Assembly: GCF_001456955.1 (NCBI RefSeq)
Contig: NZ_KQ758469.1
Location: 374,926-438,925 of the forward strand
DNA length: 64,000 bases
Source of the DNA: Microbacterium enclense
Lineage (GTDB): Bacteria; Actinomycetota; Actinomycetes; Actinomycetales; Microbacteriaceae
Direction: 5' to 3'
In this document: piece after piece, positions 39,165 to 48,752 of the stretch
Numbering within the stretch: the stretch's first letter is position 1
Layout of the letters: every line of letters starts with the position of its first letter
Notes under the pieces: generated by a model
Told to the model about the DNA's origin: nothing
The model's database searches: none
The model's input: only the letters and a program-made list of their open reading frames with translations
Made by a program: the position numbers and the translations under genes

Positions 39165-39638
39165 TCAGGCGCGGTCCGCGGTGATGTCGGCCACGACGGC
39201 GCCGTAGGCGGAGATCAGATCATCCGCCTCGACGAAAAGACTGAATCCGTGCGCGCCGGCGCCCATTGCGATCCGTTCGCCCACGATGCGTTCGTCGGCG
39301 TACACCGGCCAGGCGGTCGTGCTGCCGATCGGCACGATGGTGCCACGCTCATAGCCCGTCGCCGCCAACGCCAGCTCGGGCTCGGGGAGACGCAGCTTGT
39401 TGACGCCCACCACGGCGCGGAGCTTCGGCCACGAGATCGCACGGTCGCCGGGGACGAGGGCGAACAGGTACGTGTCGTCGGAACGCTTGACCACGAGCGT
39501 CTTCACGATGGACGACGGGGGGATGCCGAGCAGCTCGGCGGCCTCGTCGAGGCTCGACGCCGCGGGGCGCTCGCGTACATCGACAGAGAGGCCGCGCTCA
39601 CGCGCGGCCTCTCGGACTCTGATGGTGGGGTCGCTCAC
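39165..39638 (-). CDS. YbaK/EbsC-type aminoacyl-tRNA deacylase
   Basis: A 157-residue YbaK/ProX-like domain protein that removes misacylated amino acids from tRNA. The fold shows in ELLGIPPSSIVKTLVVKRSD, the conserved Lys in VKTLV, and YERGTIVPIGSTTAWPVYAD with the G-x-x-x-P loop. The family member (Cys-tRNAPro, Ala-tRNAPro or other) is not certain. GTG at 39638 overlaps the stop of the upstream gene (GTGA); residues before it are atypical. Confidence 0.87.
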   Translation of the reverse strand: MSDPTIRVREAARERGLSVDVRERPAASSLDEAAELLGIPPSSIVKTLVVKRSDDTYLFALVPGDRAISWPKLRAVVGVNKLRLPEPELALAATGYERGTIVPIGSTTAWPVYADERIVGERIAMGAGAHGFSLFVEADDLISAYGAVVADITADRA

Positions 39639-40207
39639 GCGTCCGGCGCACGCAGCGGGTCGTCGGCCACCCACAGCTCGTCGTCGGCCCGCAGCGTCTG
39701 CCACGCGGCGTAAGCGACGCCCGCGGCGGCGACGACGCCGAGGATGATCGCGATCACGCCACCGGCACCGATGCCGTCGTGCTGCGACGGAAGCTTCTTG
39801 GCGAGACGCTTCGACGCCTGCTTGCCGTACTTCTCGGCACGCTTGGCGTACTTGTGGGTGTCGAGCTCGAAGCCCTTGCCCTTCGCGAGGCGGTCACGGG
39901 TGTCGCCCGCGGCGTCCCAGACCGACAGTGCGCCGCCGACGACCGCACCGGCCGCCGGGACGACCTTGTGGCTGAGGAAGCGGTTGCTGTACTTCACTCC
40001 CTTGTCGACGTACGGCGCTGCGTACTTGCTGTAGCCGTCCTGCACGGCGGGGACGAGATCTTCGCGGCTGAAGCGACCGAGCTGGTGGCCGGCTTCGCGA
40101 GCGACCTTCCCGCTCTCGCCCAGCAGCACCTGCTGCGACTCCCACACCTTCGCGGCGTGCTTCTGGAGCTTGCGCAGTTCCTTCTTGCTCTTGCGGCTGA
40201 GGCCCAC
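39635..40207 (-). CDS. hypothetical single-pass membrane protein
   Basis: A 190-residue protein. The N-terminal two thirds are basic and helical (MGLSRKSKKELRKLQKHAAK), resembling a coiled or amphipathic arm. A single hydrophobic helix near 148-170 (GGVIAIILGVVAAAGVAYAA) is followed by a short acidic tail. This suggests a membrane-anchored cytoplasmic domain, possibly interacting with nucleic acid or the membrane surface. It is translationally coupled to the YbaK-like gene. No known family recognised. Confidence 0.75.
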   Translation of the reverse strand: MGLSRKSKKELRKLQKHAAKVWESQQVLLGESGKVAREAGHQLGRFSREDLVPAVQDGYSKYAAPYVDKGVKYSNRFLSHKVVPAAGAVVGGALSVWDAAGDTRDRLAKGKGFELDTHKYAKRAEKYGKQASKRLAKKLPSQHDGIGAGGVIAIILGVVAAAGVAYAAWQTLRADDELWVADDPLRAPDA

Positions 40208-40307
40208 GGCTCATCCTCCCTGTCGATGGGATGTATGTCCGTTCATCTTGCCAGAACGGCCCGCCGGCGCCGCCGACCCTTGCAGATAACTCTGAGAGAA
40301 TGTACCC

Positions 40308-40865
40308 ATGGCCAACCACACCGCCGTCGCGACCCTGCACACCAACCACGGCGACATCGTCGTCAACCTGTTCGGCGACCACGCGCCGCGCACCGTCCGC
40401 AACTTCATCGGTCTCTCCGACGGATCGCAGGAGTGGACGAACCCGGCTACGGGTGCCAAGGGTGAGGGTCCGCTCTACAAGGACGTCATCTTCCACCGCA
40501 TCATCCCCAACTTCATGATCCAGGGCGGCGACCCGCTCGGTCAGGGCATCGGCGGTCCGGGCTACAACTTCAACGACGAGATCAGCCCCGAGCTCGACTT
40601 CACGCAGCCCTACAAGCTCGCCATGGCCAACGCCGGTCTGCGCCGCAACGCCATCACCGGTCAGCCCGAGGGCACCAACGGCTCGCAGTTCTTCATCACG
40701 ACCGACCCCACCCCGTGGCTGCAGGGCAAGCACACGATCTTCGGCGAGGTCGCTGACGATGATTCCAAGGCCGTCGTCGACAAGATCGCCTCCGTGCCCA
40801 CCGCCGCGGGCGACCGTCCGATCGAGCCCGTCGTGCTCCAGTCGGTCGACGTCGTCTCGGTCTGA
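40308..40865 (+). CDS. ppiA: peptidyl-prolyl cis-trans isomerase (cyclophilin)
   Basis: A 185-residue cytoplasmic cyclophilin. Family hallmarks: FHRIIPNFMIQGGDPLGQG with catalytic Arg and Gln, GTNGSQFFITT, and WLQGKHTIFGEV. Length and lack of a signal peptide match the actinobacterial PpiA encoded near gyrA. A GAGAAT element 6 nt upstream of the ATG may form a leaderless promoter. The rhomboid gene follows 18 nt downstream. Confidence 0.96.
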   Translation: MANHTAVATLHTNHGDIVVNLFGDHAPRTVRNFIGLSDGSQEWTNPATGAKGEGPLYKDVIFHRIIPNFMIQGGDPLGQGIGGPGYNFNDEISPELDFTQPYKLAMANAGLRRNAITGQPEGTNGSQFFITTDPTPWLQGKHTIFGEVADDDSKAVVDKIASVPTAAGDRPIEPVVLQSVDVVSV

Positions 40866-40883
40866 TCCCACAGGCGGCGGCGG

Positions 40884-41810
40884 GTGTCACCCTCTGAGGA
40901 GTTCCGTCGTAACAGCGACAACTTCTGTTACCGGCATCCCGATCGGCAGAGCTTCGTGCTGTGCCAACGGTGCATGCGCACCGTGTGCTCGGAGTGCCGC
41001 ACCCCCGCCGCCGTCGGCGTCATCTGCCCGGAGTGCATGGCGCAGCAACACGCGGCCCAGACGCCCGCGCAGAAGAAGGCGGAGCGTCGCTGGGCGTCGC
41101 GTTCCGCGACCGTGGTCGCCTCGGGCCGCCCGCGGGTCACGCTGACCATCGTCGCCGTCACCGGACTGATCTACATCATCGGTCTCATACCCGGCGTCGG
41201 ACGCATCGTTTCGAACCTCCTGGCTTTCAACAGCTACTACCTGCTGCCCCAGGCCGGCGTCGTCCAACCCTGGCGTCTGTTCACGGTGGCTCTGGTGCAC
41301 GACGGGTTCTTCCACGTCGCGCTGAACATGGCGGCCCTGTGGTTCATCGGACGCAGCCTCGAGCCGATGCTCGGTCGGGGTCGCTTCCTCGCCCTGTACC
41401 TGCTCGGAGCCCTGGGCGGTTCCGTCGCCGTCACCCTGCTCGCCCCCGGCGTCTGGACGGTCGGCGCGTCGGGCGCGATCTTCGCGCTGTTCGGGGCGCT
41501 CCTGGTCATCGGGCGCCACATCGGGGCCGACATCCGCGTGATCGGCATCCTGATCGCGATCAACTTCGCGTGGCCGTTCGTCCTCGCCGCGATCAATGCC
41601 ATCGGGTCGGGCGACTTCGTGGCATCCCTCACCGCAGTGGGTATCTCGTGGCAGGCCCACCTGGGTGGTCTTGTCACCGGAGCCCTCGTCGGGCTGATCT
41701 ACGCCCGCACGCGCCTCGTGTCGCAACGCGGAGTGCAGATCGGTCTCATGGTGGGGTTGAGCGTCTTGCTCGTCGCGCTGCTCGCGGTCCCCGCCCTCAC
41801 CTTCCCGTAG
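40884..41810 (+). CDS. rhomboid family intramembrane serine protease
   Basis: A 308-residue protein with an N-terminal Cys/His zinc-binding segment (FCYRHPDRQSFVLCQRCM, then CSECRTPAAVGVICPEC), seven or so membrane helices, the catalytic GASGAIFALFG with nucleophile Ser, and the catalytic His in WQAHLGGLVTGALVG. The oxyanion region HVALNMAALWFIG is also present. It cleaves transmembrane substrates in the lipid bilayer; targets are unknown. GTG start. Confidence 0.95.
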   Translation: MSPSEEFRRNSDNFCYRHPDRQSFVLCQRCMRTVCSECRTPAAVGVICPECMAQQHAAQTPAQKKAERRWASRSATVVASGRPRVTLTIVAVTGLIYIIGLIPGVGRIVSNLLAFNSYYLLPQAGVVQPWRLFTVALVHDGFFHVALNMAALWFIGRSLEPMLGRGRFLALYLLGALGGSVAVTLLAPGVWTVGASGAIFALFGALLVIGRHIGADIRVIGILIAINFAWPFVLAAINAIGSGDFVASLTAVGISWQAHLGGLVTGALVGLIYARTRLVSQRGVQIGLMVGLSVLLVALLAVPALTFP

Positions 41811-41813
41811 GAG

Positions 41814-41822
41814 TTATCCACA
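41814..41822 (+). promoter_or_regulatory. perfect DnaA box TTATCCACA outside oriC
   Basis: An exact 9-mer four nt after the rhomboid stop, about 12 kb from oriC, with a partial repeat (TTCCACAGG) just after. Its role is unproven. Confidence 0.4.
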
Positions 41823-41861
41823 GGCTCTTCCACAGGTGGGGATGAATTACACGCGTGTAAG

Positions 41862-42101
41862 TCAGCGCCACCGCGTGGTCATGAGAAAGCCGACGAAGGC
41901 GATGCCGAAGCCGATGACGAGGTTCCAGGCGCCGATGCCGGGAATCGGGAACGTCGAGTTGCTGAGGTAGAAGACCAGCACCCAGACCAAGCCGATCAGC
42001 ATCAGGCCGATCATGATGGGCAGGAACCACACGGGGTTCGGAGCCGAGTTACCGTCGTTGCGTTCAGCGATCGGGTCGTCGCCTTTGCCAGTTCGAGCCA
42101 T
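41862..42101 (-). CDS. crgA: cell division protein CrgA
   Basis: A 79-residue divisome-associated membrane protein found only in actinobacteria. A polar N-terminus (MARTGKGDDPIAERNDGN) is followed by VWFLPIMIGLMLIGLVWVLV and GAWNLVIGFGIAFVGFLM as the two transmembrane helices, joined by a short FPIPG loop. In mycobacteria it recruits FtsI and stabilises the septum. It is divergent from the sortase gene. ATG at 42101 lies 7 nt after TAGACT. Confidence 0.96.
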   Translation of the reverse strand: MARTGKGDDPIAERNDGNSAPNPVWFLPIMIGLMLIGLVWVLVFYLSNSTFPIPGIGAWNLVIGFGIAFVGFLMTTRWR

Positions 42102-42108
42102 GCGCCAC

Positions 42109-42114
42109 AGTCTA
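42109..42114 (-). promoter_or_regulatory. -10 element TAGACT of crgA, leaderless
   Basis: TAGACT on the minus strand ends 7 nt before the crgA ATG. Confidence 0.5.
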
Positions 42115-42143
42115 ATGCTCAGGTGTCGCCGAACCCACGGAAC

Positions 42144-42149
42144 TAGACT
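42144..42149 (+). promoter_or_regulatory. -10 element TAGACT of the sortase gene, leaderless
   Basis: TAGACT ends 6 nt before the GTG at 42156. It pairs divergently with the crgA promoter within 60 bp. Confidence 0.5.
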
Positions 42150-42155
42150 CCTCCC

Positions 42156-42974
42156 GTGCAGACCGACACGCAGCCGCAGACCCGCCGCGACCGGCGTCAC
42201 GCGTCGACAGCCGTGCCGACGCGCAAGCCGCGTCGACGCGTGTCGGTCATCGGCGTCTTCGGCGACCTGCTCGTCACAGCCGGCGTCGTCGTGCTGCTGT
42301 TCGTCGTGTGGCAGCTGTGGATCGGCGATGCGATCATCGGTGCCCAGTTCAAAGACCAGGGCAAAGAGCTGAGCGAGCAGTGGGCTGCCGACCCCGTGGC
42401 GCCCGTCCCCAGCGCGTCGGCCACCCCGCCGGCGTCCGATCAGCCCGCCGGACCGCCCACGGCCGACCCCCCGGCGCTCGCACAACCCGCGGACGCCGAG
42501 CGGTTCGGGGTGGTCTACATCCCCCGTCTCGGACCCGATTACCATTTCACCGTCGCCGGCGGCGTGAGCGCCTCGCGGACGCTCGACCCGATCGGTCTGG
42601 GGCACTACCCCGACACCGCGATGCCGGGTGCGGTGGGCAATTTCGCGATCGCCGGCCACCGCGGAAGCCACGGCGCGCCGTTCGCCGATCTTCCGTCGTT
42701 GCGCGTCGGTGACGCCGTGGTCATCGAGATGCAGGAGGGCTGGTTCACCTACCGCTTCCGCAACCTCGAGTACGTGCAGCCCGACGGCGTCAACGTCCTG
42801 CTGCCGCTGCCGCAGCAGCCGCAGGTCGAGGCCACCGACCGCGTCATCACCATGACGACGTGCAGCCCTCGCTACGGCTTCTCGGAGCGAGCGATCGCCT
42901 ACGGTGTCTTCGAGTCGTTCACGCCGCGCACCGACGCCGGCCCGCCGCTGTCCCTCACCACCGGAGCCGCCTGA
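42156..42974 (+). CDS. class E sortase
   Basis: A 272-residue membrane-anchored transpeptidase that attaches surface proteins to peptidoglycan. Basic N-terminus, one transmembrane helix at about 35-55 (DLLVTAGVVVLLFVVWQLW), a Pro/Ala-rich linker, then the sortase barrel. Catalytic His is in FAIAGHRGSHG, Cys in TMTTCSPRYGFSE, and Arg in SERAIAYG. The class E call follows actinobacterial context beside crgA and the pknB cluster, and the HRGSHG form. It overlaps the next small gene by ATGA. Confidence 0.93.
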   Translation: MQTDTQPQTRRDRRHASTAVPTRKPRRRVSVIGVFGDLLVTAGVVVLLFVVWQLWIGDAIIGAQFKDQGKELSEQWAADPVAPVPSASATPPASDQPAGPPTADPPALAQPADAERFGVVYIPRLGPDYHFTVAGGVSASRTLDPIGLGHYPDTAMPGAVGNFAIAGHRGSHGAPFADLPSLRVGDAVVIEMQEGWFTYRFRNLEYVQPDGVNVLLPLPQQPQVEATDRVITMTTCSPRYGFSERAIAYGVFESFTPRTDAGPPLSLTTGAA

Positions 42975-43129
42975 TGTACGGAGCCCTTTGGCGAGTCCTG
43001 CCCGGTCCCTGGTGGGTGCGCCTGTTCATCGTCCTCGTGCTGCTCGCAGCCGTGCTGTACGGACTCTTCTTCTACGTCTTCCCCTGGGTGAGCGACCTCG
43101 TCTACCCCCAGGAGGTCACGGTCGAGTGA
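42974..43129 (+). CDS. 51-residue single-pass membrane protein
   Basis: A short protein encoded between sortase and the amidotransferase, overlapping both (ATGA at its start, GTGA at its end). Sequence MYGALWRVLPGPWWVRLFIV opens a strong hydrophobic helix, followed by FFYVFPWVSDLVYPQE. It is similar in type to small proteins coupled to sortase E in related genomes. Function unknown; possibly a partner of the sortase. Confidence 0.75.
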   Translation: MYGALWRVLPGPWWVRLFIVLVLLAAVLYGLFFYVFPWVSDLVYPQEVTVE

Positions 43130-43782
43130 GAGCGTGGCGTGTCGCGGTCGTCGACAACCACGACAGCTTCGTCCACACCCTCGCCGGCTACGTGCGCGAC
43201 CTGGGTGCCGACACCGTTCTGACTCGCGCCGATGCGCCCGGGTTGCCCGATCGGATCCTGCGGGATGCCGACGCGATCCTCATCTCGCCCGGCCCCGGAC
43301 ACCCCGACGACGCCGGACACTCCGTCGACGTGGTGCACGCCGCCCATGCGGAAGGCGTGCCCGTGCTCGGTGTGTGCCTCGGCCACCAGGCGATCGCCAC
43401 GGCCTTCGGCGCGAGGGTGGGCCACGCACCCGAGCTGCTGCACGGCATCACCAGCGTCATCCGCCATGACGGTGCGGGAGTGTTCCGCGACCTGCCCGAC
43501 GGCTTCGTGGCCACGCGCTACCACTCCCTCGCCGTCGAGCCGGAGTCCCTCACGGCAGAGCTCGAGGTCACGGCTCACTCCGAGGGCGGTGTGATCATGG
43601 GTCTTCGCCACCGTCGGGCACCGATCGAGGGCGTGCAGTTCCATCCCGAGAGCGTGCTCACCGAGGGAGGACATCTGCTGATCGGCCGGTGGCTCGAGAA
43701 CGCGGGTCTCGCCGGCGCCGCCGAACGCGGTCGAAGGCTCCACCCGCGCGGGGTCAGGAGCCCGAGCACACCTTCAGAGTGA
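43126..43782 (+). CDS. pabA: glutamine amidotransferase (TrpG/PabA family)
   Basis: A 218-residue class I glutamine amidotransferase that supplies ammonia to anthranilate or aminodeoxychorismate synthase. It shows VVDNHDSFVHTL, SPGPGHPDDAG, the nucleophile Cys in VLGVCLGHQAI, and the His-Glu pair in VQFHPESVLTEGG. The position by pknB is as in other actinobacteria, where it is usually named as trpG or pabA. Which chorismate enzyme it serves cannot be told here. Its 3' end overlaps convergent pknB by 29 nt. Confidence 0.92.
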   Translation: MRAWRVAVVDNHDSFVHTLAGYVRDLGADTVLTRADAPGLPDRILRDADAILISPGPGHPDDAGHSVDVVHAAHAEGVPVLGVCLGHQAIATAFGARVGHAPELLHGITSVIRHDGAGVFRDLPDGFVATRYHSLAVEPESLTAELEVTAHSEGGVIMGLRHRRAPIEGVQFHPESVLTEGGHLLIGRWLENAGLAGAAERGRRLHPRGVRSPSTPSE

Positions 43783-45454
43783 TCTCGCTGTGGATGGCGA
43801 CCTCACCCGGTGCCAGCGACTGGGTGGCGACCGTGGGCTGCGCGGCCGCGCGGCATCCGGGATCTTCTTCGACCTTGACCGTCAGCTGCTTCTCGTCCGA
43901 CGTCAGCTCGCGCTGGGCTGCGTCCAGCGTGTAGCCGGTGTAGTCGACGATCACGACCTTGCCGCTCGCGATCACGAGGTTGACCGTCGTGCCCTTCGCG
44001 ACCGCCGTGCCGGACTCGAGGTTCGACGAGATGACCGTGCCCTCGGCGAGGGCGGGGTCGTTCTGGCGCCGTAGCGATCCGACCGAGAGACCGGCCCCTT
44101 CGATGGCCGACCGCGCCTCGTTCTCGTTGATCCCCTCGAGCGTGGGGACCGTCGCGGTATCGGGACCCGTCGAGACGTAGACGGTGATCTTCTGCCCGGC
44201 TGCCACGCTCGTGCCCGCCTCGGGGACGGTACTCACGACGTTGCCGGCGGCGATGGTCTCGTCGGATTCGTTGACGCGTGCCGTGACCAGCTGCTGGTCG
44301 GTCAACGTCTCGACCGCGCGGTCGTACGACATGTCGACGACGTTGGGAACGGAGAGCGCCGTCGACGGCACCTCGGCAGCCGGCCGGATCTGCATCACCC
44401 AGATGAGAACGGCCACGAGGAGCACCGCGAGCACGCTGACGCCCGCCCAGATCCAGGCCACGGGAGGGCCCGCCTGGGTACGGCGCATCGTCGTGTCGGT
44501 GCTCAGCTGGCGCAGTGAGCGGGCCGTCTCGGCCGCCTGGCGAGGGTTGGGGCCGTAGAGCTCGTTCGAGAGCGCCGACATCTGCCGCTTGGTGGGCGCC
44601 TTTCCGTCGATCGTCTCGTCGAGCGCCTCGCGGAAGCCGGCGGCATCCTGCGGGCGCTGGAACGGATCCTTGGCCAGAGCGCGGAGCACGATGGCATCCA
44701 GGGCGCGCGGGATGCGATCGTTGATCTCGCTCGGCGGGAGCGGTGCCTCGCTGACGTGCTGGTAGGCGACGGCGACCGGGGTGTCACCTCGGAACGGCGG
44801 GCGTCCGGTGAGGAGCTCGTACAGCACGACACCGGTGGAGTACAGGTCGGCGCGGGCGTCGACCGACTCGCCCTTGGCTTGCTCGGGCGAGAAGTAGGCC
44901 GCGGTGCCGACGATCGCGGTGGTCTCGGCGACCGTCGACGACGAATCGGACACCGCTCGGGCGATGCCGAAGTCCATGACCTTCACACGGCCGGAGTCGG
45001 TGATCATGACGTTGCCGGGCTTGATGTCGCGGTGCACGACTCCCGCGCGGTGCGAGTACTCGAGGGCTTCGAGGATGCCGTCGATGTAGCGCAACGCGTC
45101 TTCGGTCGGCACGTCGCCCTGCGCGATGACGTCTTTCAGAAGCCGCCCGTGAACCAGCTCCATCACGATGTAGGGGACGGGGCGCTCCACACCGTCGACG
45201 CCGGTCTCGGCGTCTTCGCCGGCGTCGAACACGCGGACGATGGTGGGATGGGCCATGCGCGAGGCCGCCTGCGCCTCGAGTCGGAATCGGGTGCGGAACG
45301 CCGCATCGCCCGCCAGATCGGCCTTCAGGATCTTGATGGCCACCGTGCGACCGAGCGTCTGGTCGTAGCCTCGGTAGACGCTCGCCATCCCGCCGCGACC
45401 GATGAGGTCGTCGACGCGGTAGCGCCCGGAGAGGACGCGCGTCTCAGTGGTCAC
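43754..45454 (-). CDS. pknB: Ser/Thr protein kinase PknB with PASTA repeats
   Basis: A 566-residue receptor kinase that senses muropeptides or lipid II. The kinase domain (1 to about 270) has the glycine loop GRGGMASVYRG, Lys41, HRD at 141-143 and DFG at 161-163. A juxtamembrane segment follows, then one helix near 340-365 (WIWAGVSVLAVLLVAVLIWV). Three extracellular PASTA domains follow: VPNVVDMSYDRAVETL, VPTLEGINENEARSAI, and a more divergent third with paired cysteines near the C-terminus (DPGCRAAAQ and KVCSGS). GTG start. Last gene of the fha-pstP-rodA-pbpA-pknA-pknB cluster. Confidence 0.97.
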   Translation of the reverse strand: MTTETRVLSGRYRVDDLIGRGGMASVYRGYDQTLGRTVAIKILKADLAGDAAFRTRFRLEAQAASRMAHPTIVRVFDAGEDAETGVDGVERPVPYIVMELVHGRLLKDVIAQGDVPTEDALRYIDGILEALEYSHRAGVVHRDIKPGNVMITDSGRVKVMDFGIARAVSDSSSTVAETTAIVGTAAYFSPEQAKGESVDARADLYSTGVVLYELLTGRPPFRGDTPVAVAYQHVSEAPLPPSEINDRIPRALDAIVLRALAKDPFQRPQDAAGFREALDETIDGKAPTKRQMSALSNELYGPNPRQAAETARSLRQLSTDTTMRRTQAGPPVAWIWAGVSVLAVLLVAVLIWVMQIRPAAEVPSTALSVPNVVDMSYDRAVETLTDQQLVTARVNESDETIAAGNVVSTVPEAGTSVAAGQKITVYVSTGPDTATVPTLEGINENEARSAIEGAGLSVGSLRRQNDPALAEGTVISSNLESGTAVAKGTTVNLVIASGKVVIVDYTGYTLDAAQRELTSDEKQLTVKVEEDPGCRAAAQPTVATQSLAPGEVAIHSEITLKVCSGS

Positions 45455-45485
45455 GAATGAAGCTCCTGGCGTGAGGATGGGTCGG

Positions 45486-47252
45486 TCAGTTGGCCGCGGC
45501 CGTGGCCGTCGGCGACGGCGAGGGCGTGGGGTTGCCGCCGGTGATCGACGCCGACGCCTCGCCCGACGGCCCGGCCTGGCGGTCGCCGATACCGGAACAG
45601 CTGACGGTGTAGGTCACCCGCAGCGTCTGACCGCTCGAATTGCTCACCTTGAGAGCCGCGTTGCGTGCCTCGGGCGGGAACGACGCGGTGGACTGGCCGT
45701 TGGTGTCGAACGTGCCGTTCGTCGCGGTGAAGTTGTACGAGGTCACCGAGCCGGTGCCCGAGGGGCACGTGTACTGCTGCCACGTCACCTGGATGTCGCT
45801 GCCGGCCGAGACCGACGAGCCGGGCAGGGTCGGGGTGCCGGGCGTCTCGAGGGGCGTCTCTTCGCCGTAGTAGCGCACGGTGATGGTGGTGCCTTCGTCG
45901 ACACGTCCCGTGGGGTTGACGTCGTAGATCAGACCGACGTCGGAGGCCTTCGTCGCGGCGCTGCCGGCCTGACAGTCGGCCACGAGGTCGTTGTCTTCGA
46001 GGATGGCGCGCGCGTCGTCACAGGTCTTGCCCTGCAGGCCGAGCGACGCCACCTCGACGCGCTGCGACGTCGGTGTCGGTGTGGGCGTCGCTGAGGTGCG
46101 CGACGGCGTGGGGGTCGCCGTCGGGACGGCGTTCGTCGGGGTGGGCTCGGGCTCGTTCTGGTTGGAAAGCAGGTTGAAGAGCGTGACACCCAGGACCAGG
46201 GCCAACAAGGCGATGAGGGCGATGAGGGGCCACGTCCACCGCGACCGCTTCTTCTGCTGCGGCGCGGGATCTTCTTCGACGTGCTCCTCGGTCAGCAGCG
46301 ACGCGGCCGCGGCCGGCGTGGGCATGAGGCGCGTCGCCGCGGCCGTCTGACCCGCGGTGAGCAGCTGAGTGGCGTCGTCTGCCACCGCGGCGCCGGCGGC
46401 GACCGCGGGGACGGCCGCGGCGGCCGCGGTCAGGTCGCCCCGACGCAGAGCGGTGGCGGCGCGCGAGACGGCGGCCGACGACGCCGGCCGGTCCTCGGGC
46501 TTCTTGGCGATCATGGCCATGACGAGGTTCTGCACCGGCACCGGCACGGTGGGCGGCAGCGGAGCGGGCTGCTCGTTGATCTGCGCCATCGCGATGGCGA
46601 CCTGGGACTCGCCCGTGAAGGGGCGCTTGCCGGCGAGGCTCTCGTAGGCGACGATTCCGAGCGAGTACGTGTCGGTCGCGGGCGACGCCGGGTGGCCCGA
46701 CGCCTGCTCGGGCGAGAGGTACTGCACCGTGCCCATGACTTGACCGGTGGCCGTCAGCGGCACCTGATCGGCGATTCGTGCGATGCCGAAGTCGGTGATC
46801 TTGACGCGACCGTCGGGGGTGATGAGGAGATTGCCCGGTTTGATGTCGCGGTGCACGAGACCGGCAGCGTGAGCGGCCTGGAGGGCGGCGGCCGTCTGGG
46901 CGACGATGTCGAGCGTCTTGTCGGTCGAGAGGGAGCCGTCGCGCTCGAGGATCGTGGAGAGCGCCTCACCGGGCACGAGCTCCATGACCAGGAAGGCACT
47001 GCCGTCTTCTTCGCCGTAGTCGAAGACGCTCGCGATCCCCTCGTGGTTGACGAGGGCCGCGTGTCGGGCTTCGGCGCGGAAGCGCTCGAGGAACCCGGGG
47101 TCGCCCATGTACTCGTCTTTGAGGATCTTGATGGCGACGGTTCGTCCGATGACGTGGTCGGTCGCTTCCCAGACCTCGCCCATGCCGCCGATCGCGATCC
47201 GCGAATCGAGCTCATACCGCCCGCCGAAGGTCACACCCTGTGTCGGTCTCAT
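45486..47252 (-). CDS. pknA: Ser/Thr protein kinase PknA-like
   Basis: A 588-residue kinase. The catalytic domain shows Lys42, HRD at 134-136 and DFG at 154-156, followed by an Ala-rich linker, one transmembrane helix near 340 ([19 protein letters not shown]), a Pro/Thr/Ser stalk and one degenerate PASTA-like repeat ([19 protein letters not shown]). An Ig/fibronectin-like beta domain with [13 protein letters not shown] and VTYTVSCSG completes the ectodomain. In mycobacterial PknA the ectodomain is short, so this extracellular part is unusually elaborate. It phosphorylates division and wall proteins. Confidence 0.95.
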   Translation of the reverse strand: MRPTQGVTFGGRYELDSRIAIGGMGEVWEATDHVIGRTVAIKILKDEYMGDPGFLERFRAEARHAALVNHEGIASVFDYGEEDGSAFLVMELVPGEALSTILERDGSLSTDKTLDIVAQTAAALQAAHAAGLVHRDIKPGNLLITPDGRVKITDFGIARIADQVPLTATGQVMGTVQYLSPEQASGHPASPATDTYSLGIVAYESLAGKRPFTGESQVAIAMAQINEQPAPLPPTVPVPVQNLVMAMIAKKPEDRPASSAAVSRAATALRRGDLTAAAAAVPAVAAGAAVADDATQLLTAGQTAAATRLMPTPAAAASLLTEEHVEEDPAPQQKKRSRWTWPLIALIALLALVLGVTLFNLLSNQNEPEPTPTNAVPTATPTPSRTSATPTPTPTSQRVEVASLGLQGKTCDDARAILEDNDLVADCQAGSAATKASDVGLIYDVNPTGRVDEGTTITVRYYGEETPLETPGTPTLPGSSVSAGSDIQVTWQQYTCPSGTGSVTSYNFTATNGTFDTNGQSTASFPPEARNAALKVSNSSGQTLRVTYTVSCSGIGDRQAGPSGEASASITGGNPTPSPSPTATAAAN

Positions 47253-48703
47253 CTACCCAGCACCGCCTCCATGACCTTCTTCGCTATCGGGGCGGCGATC
47301 TCGTTGCCGCTCCCGCTCTGCCCCTGGCCTCCGCCGTTCTCGACGACCACGGCGACGGCGACCCGGGGGTCTTCCGCCGGCGCGAAGCCGGTGAACCAGA
47401 GAGTGTAGGGACGGGAATCGTTCTCCGCGGTGCCGGTCTTACCCGCCACCTGGACCCCGTCTATTCTTGCATTCGATGCCGCGCCGTCCTGGACGTTCGC
47501 CGTCATCATGGTGACCATCTGCGCGGCGATCGTGGAGTCGAGAGCGCGACCGAACTCCGTGCTGGTGCCCTCGCTCGCGACCGACAGGTCGGGCCGGATC
47601 ACCCGGTCGATCATGCGGGGATTCATGACCACACCCTCGTTGGCGATACCGGCCGAGACCATCGCCATCTGCAGCGGCGTCGCGCGCACATCGCCCTGAC
47701 CGAAGCCGCTGAGGGCGGTCTGCGGAGCGTTCGGCGAGGCGGGGTAGGTGGATGCCGCGGACTGCAGCGGCATCGAGAACTGCGAGTTGAAGCCGTACTT
47801 CTCGGCCTCGGCGCGAATCACGTCGTCGCCGAGCTCGACCGCGAGCTCCGCGAACGGGATGTTGCAGCTCAGCCGCAGCGCGGTGGCGATGGTGACGGTG
47901 TCACCGCCTCCGCAGGTGCCGCCGCCGGCGTTGCTCACCACGTTCGTGGAATCGGGGAGCGTGTACGCGGCGACGTTCGGGAACGCGGAGTCGGGCGTGT
48001 AGCGGCCGGATGCGAGCGCCGCCGAGGCCACGACGAGCTTGAACGTCGAGCCGGGAGGGTTGAGGTTCCCCTCGATCGCGCGGTTGTCGAGCGGCTTCGA
48101 CGGATCGGCGACGAGCTGGTCGTACGCCGCGTTCACGGCATCCGTGTCGTGGGATGCCAGGGTGTTGGTGTCGAAGCTGGGTTTGGACACCATGGCCAGG
48201 ATGCGGCCGGTGGACGGCTCGATCGCCACGACCGCGCCCTGCTGGTCGCCGAGCGCGTCCCACGCGGCCTTCTGCACGGTCGCGTCGAGCGACAGCTCCA
48301 CGTTGGCGCCGCGCGGAAGTTGGCCGGTGGCCGCGCGCTCGATGCGCGAGAAGTAGTCGGCGTTGTCGGAGCCGCTGAGCACACCGTTCTCGGTGGCCTC
48401 GATGCGCGTCTTGGCGTCGAGGATCGGGTTCATGTAACCGGTCACGGGCGCCCACATGGCGGCATCCGTGTACTGGCGCTGCCAGCTGTACACGTCGTCG
48501 GACGGGACGGACGAGGCGATGGCCGTGCCGCTGGCGATGATCGATCCGCGCTGCACCTCGTACGAGTCGTAGAGGGCGCGGGTGTTGCCGGTGGTGTTCG
48601 TCAGGTTGCCGGCCTGCACCACCTGGATGATGCTCGTCGAGGCGAAAAGGGCGAGGAACATCGCCAGCATCACGATGCTGAGGCGTCGGAGTTCTTTGGT
48701 CAC
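47249..48703 (-). CDS. pbpA: penicillin-binding protein 2 / PbpA transpeptidase
   Basis: A 484-residue class B PBP. One N-terminal transmembrane anchor (about 8-28) precedes a dimerisation domain. The transpeptidase motifs are SxxK at Ser219-Lys222 (GSTFK), SxN at Ser279-Asn281 (SCN), and KTG at 422-424 (GKTGTAEN). It cross-links peptidoglycan with its SEDS partner RodA, encoded directly upstream. GTG start; stop overlaps pknA by 4 nt. Confidence 0.97.
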   Translation of the reverse strand: MTKELRRLSIVMLAMFLALFASTSIIQVVQAGNLTNTTGNTRALYDSYEVQRGSIIASGTAIASSVPSDDVYSWQRQYTDAAMWAPVTGYMNPILDAKTRIEATENGVLSGSDNADYFSRIERAATGQLPRGANVELSLDATVQKAAWDALGDQQGAVVAIEPSTGRILAMVSKPSFDTNTLASHDTDAVNAAYDQLVADPSKPLDNRAIEGNLNPPGSTFKLVVASAALASGRYTPDSAFPNVAAYTLPDSTNVVSNAGGGTCGGGDTVTIATALRLSCNIPFAELAVELGDDVIRAEAEKYGFNSQFSMPLQSAASTYPASPNAPQTALSGFGQGDVRATPLQMAMVSAGIANEGVVMNPRMIDRVIRPDLSVASEGTSTEFGRALDSTIAAQMVTMMTANVQDGAASNARIDGVQVAGKTGTAENDSRPYTLWFTGFAPAEDPRVAVAVVVENGGGQGQSGSGNEIAAPIAKKVMEAVLGR

Positions 48704-48752
48704 GGTGCCTCCTCGGTCATCGGCGCGTCGGCGGGCGGGAACGAGCGGGTCA

